A stretch of DNA of 64,000 nt from Bosea sp. F3-2 (lineage in GTDB: Bacteria > Pseudomonadota > Alphaproteobacteria > Rhizobiales > Beijerinckiaceae): the NCBI RefSeq assembly GCF_008253865.1, contig NZ_CP042333.1:124001-188000 (forward strand), given 5' to 3'. Below are positions 25,299 through 33,102 of this stretch, one piece after another. A program made the translations under genes and the position numbers. The stretch's first letter is position 1. Every line of letters begins with the position of its first letter. The notes under the pieces are model-generated. The model was not told where the DNA came from. It ran no database searches and saw only the letters and a program-made list of their open reading frames with translations.

Positions 25299-25662
25299 TC
25301 AGCTATCGACGAACCGGTGCGCAGTTGCAACGACAGGAAACCGCAATTCAACCGCTTCGAGGACAGCCAGGATTTGCCCGGTGGACACCACGTCGCTGGC
25401 GCCCAGCAGCTCCTCGCCTGAGCCTGGGCTTCCATGGCGAAGTCACCCAATCGCCGTGGAGACGACAATGCCGGAACCGTCGGTATCCGCAATTGGCCGC
25501 GACGCACGCCCAGCGGCAATAGGTAAGAGCGCACGTGGTTGGACGACTAGATGCAGACGGGTCTCGTCCGTCTGGATCTCCAGTTCGTTTAGGCTATTCT
25601 GCTCGAGGCAAAGCGCCACATCTGTTGAATTCGGCGGCGGAGAAGGCAGGTGCCGCGCTCAT
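25299..25662 (-). pseudogene. Decayed biotin-carboxyl-carrier-like gene after pxpC copy 2
   Basis: The minus strand begins with an ATG that overlaps the pxpC stop by four bases (MSAAPAFSAAEFNR). Further carrier-like pieces then appear in different frames: NELEIQTDETRLHLVVQ (carrier N-terminal domain), GSGIVVSTAIG then DF (SPMVGTFY equivalent) and VVSTGQILAVLEAVELRFPV, ending at TGA 25301-25299. At least two frame changes and internal stops show it is broken. Where a carrier has Glu-Ala-Met-Lys, this relic has Glu-Ala-Val-Glu. It occupies the same place as the intact lysine-less protein at 13889. Confidence 0.7.
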
Positions 25663-26639
25663 GGCCGGTACCCCGAAGCCAATCGCGCATCATGCTTGAT
25701 CCGCCCGAGATATCCGCTGATCTCGGCCTCTGCCGCCAGCCCTGCGTCACGATCGACCTCGAGGAAACGCACCCTCCCTCCGAGCCGGATTTGCGCAAGT
25801 CTCCAGAGGTCGGCCTCGATCACGACGGCAATCTTAGGATATCCGCCGGCCGTGTTGCCGTCCCGCATCTGCACGATGGGTTGGCCGCCCGGGGGCACCT
25901 GCACGACTCCGGGAAGAATCCCGTGCGATAGAAGTTCCCTGCGGTGACCGGCGACCAGTTCGGGCCCCTCGAACCGGAAACCGATGCGATTACTGTCTGG
26001 TCGAAGCTTCCAGGGCGCCGACCAGAAAGCCGCTCGGGCGTCTGCGGTGAACGACTCGTGTTGCGCGGCCGGGATGGCTCTGACGACGGTCGCTTCATCC
26101 TCCGGGCCGATGGGTCCGAGAGATTGCATCGGCGCTTTCACGCCGAAGCCGCGATACGGTAGGTTCAGGGGTTCCGCGAGCCCGCAGGGCAGTCGGTCGC
26201 CCGCCTTCAGGGAACGCCCCTCATGACCGCCAAAGCCGCTCTTAAGGTCTGTGCTCCGCGAGCCAAGGATCTCGGGAACGGCGATCCCGCCGCGCAGGGC
26301 CAGATAGGTCCGCAGCCCGACCTTCGGAGAGCGGATCGTCAGCTCGCTGCCCGCTTTCGCGGCATGAGCCCACCAGGGCGGGATCGCCAGGCCGTCGAGA
26401 TCTGCCACGGCTTCCGCGCCCGTCAGAGCGAAAGCGGTATCGGTTTCGAGCCGGACGCGCATGCCCGAAGCGGTAATCTCGATGGCCGCGTCGCCAGGCC
26501 CGTTTCCAAGCATAAGGTTGCCGATCTGAAGCGCGAGCACGTCCATTGCCCCGGCCGTCCCGACGCCGAGCCGCCGGTGCCCGAAGCGCCCAAGGTCCTG
26601 GACGGTCGCTAACGCCCCGCAAGACAGGATCTCAATCAT
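25659..26639 (-). CDS. pxpC: 5-oxoprolinase subunit C (KipA family), copy 2
   Basis: This is a 326-residue PxpC/KipA protein. The start MIEILSCGALATVQDLGRFG, GGIAVPEILGSRSTDLK, SNRIGFRFEG and QVPPGGQPIVQMRDGN follow the family order. Its ATG overlaps the pxpB stop by four bases and its own stop overlaps the relic carrier gene, so all three were once one translated unit. It is clearly a separate lineage from copy 1 at 14284. It likely works with the pxpA at 27742. Confidence 0.9.
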   Translation of the reverse strand: MIEILSCGALATVQDLGRFGHRRLGVGTAGAMDVLALQIGNLMLGNGPGDAAIEITASGMRVRLETDTAFALTGAEAVADLDGLAIPPWWAHAAKAGSELTIRSPKVGLRTYLALRGGIAVPEILGSRSTDLKSGFGGHEGRSLKAGDRLPCGLAEPLNLPYRGFGVKAPMQSLGPIGPEDEATVVRAIPAAQHESFTADARAAFWSAPWKLRPDSNRIGFRFEGPELVAGHRRELLSHGILPGVVQVPPGGQPIVQMRDGNTAGGYPKIAVVIEADLWRLAQIRLGGRVRFLEVDRDAGLAAEAEISGYLGRIKHDARLASGYRP

Positions 26640-27295
26640 TTGAGCGTCCTGATTTCGAAACGAACCCTGTCTCCGGGCTTTAGTAGAACGGGCGACTCGG
26701 CTTGCGGCGAGAACAGCGGTACATCTGTCCGGCCGAGAACATGCCAGCCGGAAGGGGCGGCAATTGGCATGATGCCGGACTGGACCCCGCCGATGATGAC
26801 GCTACCGGCCTCGATGCGTGTCCGCGGAGCCTCACGGCGAGGCGTGGCGAGGGCGGGGTCGAGGCCTGAGAGATAGCCGAAGCCCGGCATCGAGCCGACC
26901 GTTGAGACGGTGTATTCCGGTGCGGCATGGCGCCGGAACAGTTCCTCGGCCGAAAAGCCTGTCGCTTCGACCAGCATCGACAAATCGAGTGCGTCCGGCC
27001 CGCCATAATCGACGCGAATTGTCACCAGCTTCCCGGCGGCGCGGGCGCTGCCGGCCGAAAGCCAGGCCTCTCGCAACGCTTTGACTATCGAAGGCGGAGC
27101 GTCCGGCGTCAGCATGACCAAAATGTTGTTGACACCGATGACGACCTCGCGAACCACCGGCCATGCGCCCACCGTCTCCGCGAGAGCCCACATGCGGTGC
27201 TGATCGGCGTCATTTAGCGGTCGACGCGACTCGCAGAGATAGGCGCTTTCGCCCATCGCGCTGAAGGTCGGCTCGTCAGGGTCCGTCTCGGTCAT
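26636..27295 (-). CDS. pxpB: 5-oxoprolinase subunit B (KipI family), copy 2
   Basis: This is a 219-residue PxpB/KipI protein with IRVDYGGPDALDLSMLVEA, HAAPEYTVSTVGSMPGFGYL, SGLDPALATPRR and GGVQSGIMPIAAPSGWHVLG. The ATG at 27295 is supported by GGGGAGG five bases upstream. The start lies inside the 3' end of the accB::accC remnant (20-base overlap), preserving the ancestral accB-accC-pxpB-pxpC gene order. It is intact although the neighbour is broken. Confidence 0.9.
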   Translation of the reverse strand: MTETDPDEPTFSAMGESAYLCESRRPLNDADQHRMWALAETVGAWPVVREVVIGVNNILVMLTPDAPPSIVKALREAWLSAGSARAAGKLVTIRVDYGGPDALDLSMLVEATGFSAEELFRRHAAPEYTVSTVGSMPGFGYLSGLDPALATPRREAPRTRIEAGSVIIGGVQSGIMPIAAPSGWHVLGRTDVPLFSPQAESPVLLKPGDRVRFEIRTLK

Positions 27296-27716
27296 TGCAG
27301 CCTCCCCGGCCACTGCTCCAGATGGTGAATACTCGTGCCGCCGCGGCGCAAGTCGGGTCGTCGAGCAGCGCACGATGCAGCGGTATGTTGGTGCGAATGA
27401 AATCGACCCGCGCTTCGGCGAGGGCGCCCCGCAGCCCCGCGAAGGTCCCCTCCCCGGTCGCGCCCAGCGCGATCAACTCCGCGATCATCGAGTCGTCGGC
27501 GGAAGGCACCGTGTAGCCAGTGATGACATGGCGGTCGACGCGACCCCCGCGGCGCGCCGGGCGCATGCCAAAGCGTGATCTTGCCGGGTGAAGGCCTGAA
27601 GGTCTCGGGATCGGACGCGCGACCCCGAACCGCGTCGCGTCTTGAGACAGATCGAGTTCCATGACCGCCGAGGAGCTGACCAAATCGATCAGCGCCTTGA
27701 TCTTCTCAATATCCAC
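27276..27716 (-). pseudogene. accB::accC deletion remnant (biotin carrier N-terminus joined to biotin carboxylase C-terminus)
   Basis: From a GTG at 27716 the frame reads MDIEKIKALIDLVSSSAVME then LDLSQDATRFGVAR, the N-terminus of a biotin carboxyl carrier. From about 27612 a different frame reads DPETFRPSPGKITLWHAPG, which is biotin carboxylase sequence. After a run of five C's (27544-27548) the first frame resumes as VDRHVITGYTVPS, DSMIAELIALGAT and RTNIPLHRALLDDP, the carboxylase C-terminus. The parts missing are the biotinyl domain and most of the carboxylase. The single open frame of 146 codons is therefore accidental: a large deletion plus a frameshift. It retains a translation-coupling overlap with pxpB. 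Confidence 0.82.
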
Positions 27717-27741
27717 AATGCTTCCCACGTCTCGCAGTCAC

Positions 27742-28509
27742 TCAGGTGCTGGCGAAGGGGCGCACATCGATTCCGAGCGCGATCATTTTCGCCTTGACCG
27801 CCTTGGCGATAGCGACAGCGCCCGGTGTGTCGCCGTGGATACAGATGGTGTCGATCTTCCCTTTGATGCGCTTGCCAGACTGAGTGATGACGGCGCCCTC
27901 CTGTACCATCTGGGCCATCCGCTCGGCCGCCACGTCAGGATCGTGGATGACGGCGCCTGGCAATTTGCGCGAAACGAGCCGGCCGTCGTCCATATAGGCT
28001 CGATCGGCGAAAATCTCGCGGGCGAGCCGCAGGCCGGCTGCCTCGCCCACCTCCTCGAAACGGGTCGCTACGAGCACCGTGACGATCAGCTCGGCATCCA
28101 CCGCCTTGATGGCGGCCGCTACCGCCTCGCATGCTGCGACGTCGTGCATTAGCAGATGCCCCATCGCGCCATGCACCTTGACATGGGTGAGGCGATGACC
28201 GGCCAGTTTGGCCACCGCGGCTGCGGCGCCGATTTGATAGGCCGTCAATTCCTGAAGCTCCTGGCACGAGAAGGACATCTCGCGCCGGCCGAAGCCCCAG
28301 AGGTCCGGATAGCCCGGATGGCAACCGGCCGCCACGCCGTTCACCTTGGCGGCGCGAAATGCGCGCGCCATCACCGAGAAGTCGCCGCCGTGGAAGCCGC
28401 AGGCGACGTTCGCCGACGTTGCTACCTTGAGCATCTCGGCATCGTTGCCGATGTCGTAGGCGCCGTAGCCCTCGCCCATGTCGCAGTTGAGATCGATGCT
28501 CAAGGTCAT
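27742..28509 (-). CDS. pxpA: 5-oxoprolinase subunit A (LamB/YcsF family), copy 2
   Basis: This is a 255-residue LamB/YcsF protein, closer to the standard type than copy 1. It has IDLNCDMGEGYGAYDIGND, SANVACGFHGGD, GCHPGYPDLWGFGRREM, KVHGAMGHLL and ICIHGDTPGAV. The ATG at 28509 fits the family N-terminus. It leads the minus-strand unit pxpA, accB::accC remnant, pxpB, pxpC, carrier relic. The product with PxpB and PxpC would hydrolyse 5-oxoproline with ATP. The MFS symporter gene ending at 28596 just upstream is a plausible importer for the substrate. Confidence 0.92.
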   Translation of the reverse strand: MTLSIDLNCDMGEGYGAYDIGNDAEMLKVATSANVACGFHGGDFSVMARAFRAAKVNGVAAGCHPGYPDLWGFGRREMSFSCQELQELTAYQIGAAAAVAKLAGHRLTHVKVHGAMGHLLMHDVAACEAVAAAIKAVDAELIVTVLVATRFEEVGEAAGLRLAREIFADRAYMDDGRLVSRKLPGAVIHDPDVAAERMAQMVQEGAVITQSGKRIKGKIDTICIHGDTPGAVAIAKAVKAKMIALGIDVRPFAST

Positions 28510-28595
28510 TGCCGTGTTCTCGCGAAGTGAGTGGAAATGAGCTCGCCGCTTGGCCATTCTTCGGACAGAGCCGCCAGGCGGCGTGCCGCGCTGTG

Positions 28596-29921
28596 TCAGT
28601 CGAGGTGCCGGCCGGCCGTCTCCCTCGCGGCGATAATTGCCGCGAGCGTGACGGCCAAGGCGGCCCAGACATATGCCGTCAGGGCGAACGTCCCGGAATA
28701 CTGCTGGAGCAAGGTCGCGAAGATGAGCGGCGCGAACGCTCCGCCGAGAACTCCCGCGAAGGTGTAGGCCAGCGACGAGCCCGTGTAGCGTACGCGCGTG
28801 GTGAACTGCTCAGTGATGAAGGCGCCCTGAGGCCCGTACATGGCCGCCTGAAAGACCATGCCGATCGAGACCGCCAGGACGATCAGCAGAGGCTCCTTCG
28901 TATCGAGCAGATAGAAGAAGGCGACGGCCCAGACGATCGAGGCAAGCGCGCCGAATCCATAGACCGGGCGGCGGCCCCATTTGTCAGACAGGCGCGCAAA
29001 GACCGGCACAAACAGCACGTGCACGGCAGCACCGATGAGCACCGCGGTCAACGCTACGGCACGCCCGACTCCGAGGCGCTGCGTCACATAGGTCAGCGTG
29101 AAGACCGCGAGCAACCCGTAGACAACGTCGGAGCCGATCCGACAGGCCCCGGCAATGACGAGATTCCTGGAGTGAGAGTTCAATACTTCCCTGATCGGAG
29201 CCTTCGGCGTGGCGTTTTCTGCTTCCATTTCGTTGAAGAGCGGGGATTCATCGACAGACCGTCGAATCCAGAAGCCGAACGCGATCAGCGCGATGCTCAC
29301 CAGGAACGGAATTCGCCAGCCCCAGGACAGAAACTGTTCCTCGGTTTGAATCCAAGTGATTATCGCGATCACCCCAGCCGCCAGCAGAGTGCCTGCGGAG
29401 GGGCCGACCTGCGTCCAGGCGGCATTCATACCGCGATCTTCCGGCTTACCGTGCTCAAGCGAGAGCAAGACGGCTCCGGCCCATTCTCCGCCGAGCGCCA
29501 CGCCTTGCAGAAAGCGCAGCGCTACGAGCAGCAGCGGCGCGGCGATACCGATGGCCGCATAGGTGGGCAGCAACCCCATCGCCAGCGTCGTCAGACCCAT
29601 GAGGCCGAGCGTGAGGATCAGGATGTAGCGGCGGCCGATCTTGTCACCTAGGCGACCGAAGACGACGCCTCCGACGGGCCGCGAAACATAGCCGACGGCA
29701 TAGGTTGAGAAAGCGAGAATCGTCCCCACGATCGGATCAAACGTCGGAAAGAATAGCTTGTTAAAGACGAGCGCCGCCATCGAGTTGTAAATTGTGAATT
29801 CATACCATTCGAGTGACGTGCCGATCATGCTCGCCATCGCGAGCTTGCGCATCTTGGTGCGATCAGCTTGGACCGTCGCGACAGGCGAAACCCTCGGCGA
29901 CACGGCTGAGATAGTTTGCAT
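28596..29921 (-). CDS. MFS transporter, metabolite:H+ symporter family
   Basis: This is an inner-membrane symporter of 441 residues with about 12 membrane segments, of the MHS subfamily (ProP/KgtP/citrate type). Visible signatures are GTSLEWYEFTIYNSMAALVF in helix 1, the loop GRLGDKIGRRYIL, RFLQGVALGGEWAGAVLL, and the second-half loop ARLSDKWGRRPVYG. The ATG at 29921 follows AGAGGGG; the longer frame upstream lacks family resemblance. It lies 86 bases before pxpA copy 2 in the same direction, suggesting import of a carboxylate such as pyroglutamate. It diverges from the LysR gene at 30147. Confidence 0.88.
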   Translation of the reverse strand: MQTISAVSPRVSPVATVQADRTKMRKLAMASMIGTSLEWYEFTIYNSMAALVFNKLFFPTFDPIVGTILAFSTYAVGYVSRPVGGVVFGRLGDKIGRRYILILTLGLMGLTTLAMGLLPTYAAIGIAAPLLLVALRFLQGVALGGEWAGAVLLSLEHGKPEDRGMNAAWTQVGPSAGTLLAAGVIAIITWIQTEEQFLSWGWRIPFLVSIALIAFGFWIRRSVDESPLFNEMEAENATPKAPIREVLNSHSRNLVIAGACRIGSDVVYGLLAVFTLTYVTQRLGVGRAVALTAVLIGAAVHVLFVPVFARLSDKWGRRPVYGFGALASIVWAVAFFYLLDTKEPLLIVLAVSIGMVFQAAMYGPQGAFITEQFTTRVRYTGSSLAYTFAGVLGGAFAPLIFATLLQQYSGTFALTAYVWAALAVTLAAIIAARETAGRHLD

Positions 29922-30146
29922 TGAACCCCTCTTTGTCGTTCTTAATAGAACTTGTCGACGCTGGGATGCCGGGCGGGCCGCATCTCTGCCTCGAGCATGA
30001 ATAGGGAGCGTGGCGACGGGTGCTCGAAAAGGACCGTGTCGGCAAATCAGCATTGCTGGAAATGTGACGATTGTTCGTATTCCAGCTGGAAAGCCTGCTG
30101 GGCCCGGCTAAAGATACCGGCTCTCTGCGGCCTGGAGACGGCTAGT

Positions 30147-31079
30147 ATGGAACTCTGGCAGTTGCGCTATTTCGTCGCCGTATCAGAAGGCCAGAGTATT
30201 GCTCAGGCTTCAACGCGCCTGCACGTCGCCAGCCCAGCAATCAGCCGAGTTGTCAAGGGATTGGAGGATGAACTCGGAGTACGGCTTTTCAATCGCGACG
30301 GTCGTGGTATGCAGCTCACGGACTCAGGGCGCCTCCTCCTTGACCATGCCACCAACCTTCTCCGCGATGCCGAACTAGCGCGTCGCGAGGTTGCCTCTAG
30401 CGGCGCGCAGCTAAGCGGCGACGTTACGATAGGCGCAACTCCCTCATTAATCTCAGTCTGCGGCCTCTCGCTAGTGCGCCGATGCCGCGAGATTTTCCCG
30501 AAAATCCAACCTTGTTTAGTTGAAGGATATAGCGGCTACTTATTGAACTGGGCTCGAGCTGGAACAGTTGATTTTGCGTTCGTCAACGGATCGTCTGATG
30601 CTGGGCCAAGGTTGATGACTGAGCACATCGCAACCGAGAGGCTGTTTGCGATTGGTACGCGTGAGATTATGGCCAAGTACGCAAGCGGAATACCTTTAAA
30701 ATCATTGCTGGACCAACCTATACTACTCCCATCACCTCAAAATTCAATCCACCGGCTGCTTGTCGACTACGCAAATCGCTCGTCTTTGACCATCACTCCC
30801 CTCATGGATGTGGATTCTGTTACTCTCATGAAGGATTTGGTCATGGATGGAATGTCGATCGGGGTACTGCCTTATGGGGCGGTGCAAAGAGAAGTCGAGC
30901 ATGGCCTGATGGCGGCGGTTCCAATTGTCGATCCCGAAGTTCATAGCACCACTCATCTCGTCTACCAAAAGGACCGTCCGCCCGAGCGTCTTGGGCGTGC
31001 AGTTATCGATTTGATGCGAGGTATATTAAGCGAATTTCGGAGCACACATGATTGTGGAGCGATCGTGGAGGTCCCATGA
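30147..31079 (+). CDS. LysR-family transcriptional regulator
   Basis: This is a 310-residue LysR protein. The HTH covers LWQLRYFVAVSEGQSIAQAS, VASPAISRVVKGLEDELGVR and LFNRDGRGMQLT; the ligand domain begins GDVTIGATPSLISVCG. The ATG at 30147 has GGAGA about nine bases upstream. The open frame extends 65 codons further, but that part lacks LysR similarity. Its divergence from the MFS-pxp operon makes that operon the probable target. Codon use in the second half is less GC-rich than in the surrounding genes. Confidence 0.88.
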   Translation: MELWQLRYFVAVSEGQSIAQASTRLHVASPAISRVVKGLEDELGVRLFNRDGRGMQLTDSGRLLLDHATNLLRDAELARREVASSGAQLSGDVTIGATPSLISVCGLSLVRRCREIFPKIQPCLVEGYSGYLLNWARAGTVDFAFVNGSSDAGPRLMTEHIATERLFAIGTREIMAKYASGIPLKSLLDQPILLPSPQNSIHRLLVDYANRSSLTITPLMDVDSVTLMKDLVMDGMSIGVLPYGAVQREVEHGLMAAVPIVDPEVHSTTHLVYQKDRPPERLGRAVIDLMRGILSEFRSTHDCGAIVEVP

Positions 31080-31217
31080 GGCCAACTGCCCGCTAAACTG
31101 GAAGGAAATGCTGGTTTGTTCAAACGGCAAGGGTCGAGCGCGATGCACCAGGGTATGACTTAATGAATGTGCTCGCCCACGCATCCCCGGTGGTGATGCA
31201 AACGGAAGGATGACCGA

Positions 31218-31604
31218 ATGCCGTTCTCGGCTCCGTATGTCTTGATCGCTTCCATGGACGTGGCTCTCGAACACGAGCGTTTATTCAATGAAATCTACGA
31301 TGAGCACGCCGCTCATCTGGCCTCGGTTCCCGGCGTTCGGAAGGTCACCCGGATGAAGGGTCAGCCTTTTCGGATCCGCATTGGGGGTGAGCTGGTCCCT
31401 ATGCCTGAGCCCGACCCGATTTACACCGCCATTTACGAAATCGATGATCCAAAGGTTTTGGAGAGTGAGGCCTGGGCCGAAGCTTGCGAAGCAGGCCGCT
31501 GGGCGAGCGAAATTCGACAACATACGCGCAACAGGAAACACCACATCTACAAAATATCCCCGTCCGAGCGCGAATTTTCAATATTACACACGATAACGTA
31601 CTAA
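31218..31604 (+). CDS. Small protein, possible dimeric alpha/beta-barrel fold
   Basis: This is a 128-residue cytoplasmic protein I cannot place with certainty. The pattern of strand, long helix, strand (YVLIASMDV, EHERLFNEIYDEHAAHLA, GVRKVTRMKG) and later AIYEIDDPKVLESEAWAEA resembles the ferredoxin-like half of dimeric alpha/beta-barrel proteins (EthD, ABM or DUF4286-like). GGAAGGA precedes the ATG. It is a single gene between the LysR regulator and the aap operon. A monooxygenase-like or ligand-binding role is possible but not shown. Confidence 0.6.
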   Translation: MPFSAPYVLIASMDVALEHERLFNEIYDEHAAHLASVPGVRKVTRMKGQPFRIRIGGELVPMPEPDPIYTAIYEIDDPKVLESEAWAEACEAGRWASEIRQHTRNRKHHIYKISPSEREFSILHTITY

Positions 31605-31983
31605 CTGTATTTTATTAATATAACCAACAGATGCAGATACTCGATTTGTCAAAACATTGATTTATAATTATTTCAAATATACAGCCTCAGATTTTCCAGC
31701 ACACCGCTTCAATACATCCTAAATTTGTCCAACGGCGACACCTAAATGTCGCCGAACCTTATTTTCTTTCGGGAAAAATAATTCGAGCGCTTATTGTAAA
31801 TTACCCACCCAATCCGGCGGGCAGCAAGCCCGCAGCAAAAATTTGAAAAGCATAATGGGTGCACATTACTGATATAAAATCGAACGAATACCGCGCTCGT
31901 TGGCTGAGTATTACGGTCGCCATTGGTCGCCACGACCGCGTGATGACGCAACATAACAAATAATGTAAAGCAAAGGGGATTCC
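31605..31983 (+). promoter_or_regulatory. AT-rich leader/promoter region of the aap operon
   Basis: This 379-base gap has markedly low GC from 31605 to 31800. A hairpin GCGGGC (31817-31822) / GCCCGC (31828-31833) with loop AGCAA lies 150 bases before aapJ. It is followed by A-rich rather than T-rich sequence, so it is not a classical terminator. No gene is visible. Confidence 0.45.
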
Positions 31984-33015
31984 ATGAACCAGCTTCCCAA
32001 GACCCTTCTTGCGATGGGCCTCGCCGCTGCGGCCTTTTCCGCATTTATTTCGCCTGCCTCCGCACAAGCGACGTTGGAGGCCGTCAAAAAGCGGGGTCGG
32101 ATTCTCTGCGGGGTATCTCCAAGTTCTGCAGGCTTCTCCTATGCCGATGACAAGGGCGTTCGCCAGGGCTTCGACGCCGATGTCTGCCGTGCCGTCTCCT
32201 CCGCCATCTTCGGCGTGCCCGACAAGGTCGACTTCGTTCCGCTCAACACCAATGTGCGCTTCCAGGGCCTTCAGTCCGGCGAGGTCGATCTGCTCTCGCG
32301 CCAGACCACGGCCACCTTCTCGCGCGACGCTTCGCTCGGCCTCGATTTTGCGCCGGTCGTTTTCTACGACGGCCAGGGCCTGATGGCCACAGCCAAGCTC
32401 GGCGTGAAGAGCGCGGCGGAGTTGTCGCAAGCGGCAATTTGCGTGCAGCCGGGGACCACGACCCAGCAGAACCTCGAGGACTACTTCAAGCCGCGCAACA
32501 TCAAGTACGAGGCGGTGGTCTTCGAGAATCCCGACGAGTGGCGTAACGCCTTCTTCTCCGGCCGCTGCGACGTGATTACCTCCGACCGCTCAGATCTGGC
32601 CTCGGTTCGCGCCATCGCCAATGACCCCAAGCAATACGTGATCCTGCCCGAGACGATCTCCAAGGAGCCGCTTGCCCCCGTCGTCCGCCAGAACGACAGC
32701 AACTGGCGCGATATCGTCTCCTGGACGGTCAACGCCCTGATCGCGGCCGAGGAATATGGCATCACCAAGGGCAATATCGACGAGCAGCTCAAGAGCAAGG
32801 ATCCCGAGATCCAGCGCCTGCTCGGCGTCAGCGGCGATCTCGGCAAGATGCTGAACCTCGACAACAAATGGGCCTATAACGCCATCAAGCAGCTCGGCAA
32901 TTACGGCGAAATCTTCGAGCGCAACCTCGGCGAGAAGACCCCGCTCGGCCTCTCGCGCGGCCCCAACCAGCTCTGGAACAAGGGCGGCCTGCTCTATTCC
33001 CCGCCGTTCCGGTGA
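31984..33015 (+). CDS. aapJ: General L-amino-acid ABC transporter substrate-binding protein AapJ
   Basis: This is a 343-residue periplasmic binding protein. A Sec signal peptide (hydrophobic run, then SPASAQA) precedes TLEAVKKRGRILCGVSPSSA and GFSYADDKGVRQGFDADVCR, typical for AapJ of rhizobia. The C-terminus with NLGEKTPLGLSRGPNQLWN is also AapJ-like. AapJ binds a broad range of L-amino acids. A strong hairpin separates it from aapQ, as often seen to raise binding-protein levels above permease levels. Confidence 0.92.
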   Translation: MNQLPKTLLAMGLAAAAFSAFISPASAQATLEAVKKRGRILCGVSPSSAGFSYADDKGVRQGFDADVCRAVSSAIFGVPDKVDFVPLNTNVRFQGLQSGEVDLLSRQTTATFSRDASLGLDFAPVVFYDGQGLMATAKLGVKSAAELSQAAICVQPGTTTQQNLEDYFKPRNIKYEAVVFENPDEWRNAFFSGRCDVITSDRSDLASVRAIANDPKQYVILPETISKEPLAPVVRQNDSNWRDIVSWTVNALIAAEEYGITKGNIDEQLKSKDPEIQRLLGVSGDLGKMLNLDNKWAYNAIKQLGNYGEIFERNLGEKTPLGLSRGPNQLWNKGGLLYSPPFR

Positions 33016-33053
33016 TCCCGGCCTGACGTGCGTTCCCTCGATTGACCTGAGAC

Positions 33054-33079
33054 CATCGGCCGCCGCCGCGCGGCCGATG
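33054..33079 (+). terminator. aapJ-aapQ intercistronic hairpin
   Basis: CATCGGCCGC (33054-33063) and GCGGCCGATG (33070-33079) are exact 10-bp arms around a six-base loop. No T run follows. It probably stabilises the aapJ message or attenuates read-through into aapQ. Confidence 0.6.
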
Positions 33080-33102
33080 CGTCCCCAGCCCGGAACAGCC
33101 CG

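Noticed and set aside
29952..30146. 65-codon N-terminal extension of the LysR gene at 30147
   Set aside because: The extension lacks LysR similarity; the ATG at 30147 has a ribosome site and gives the normal length.
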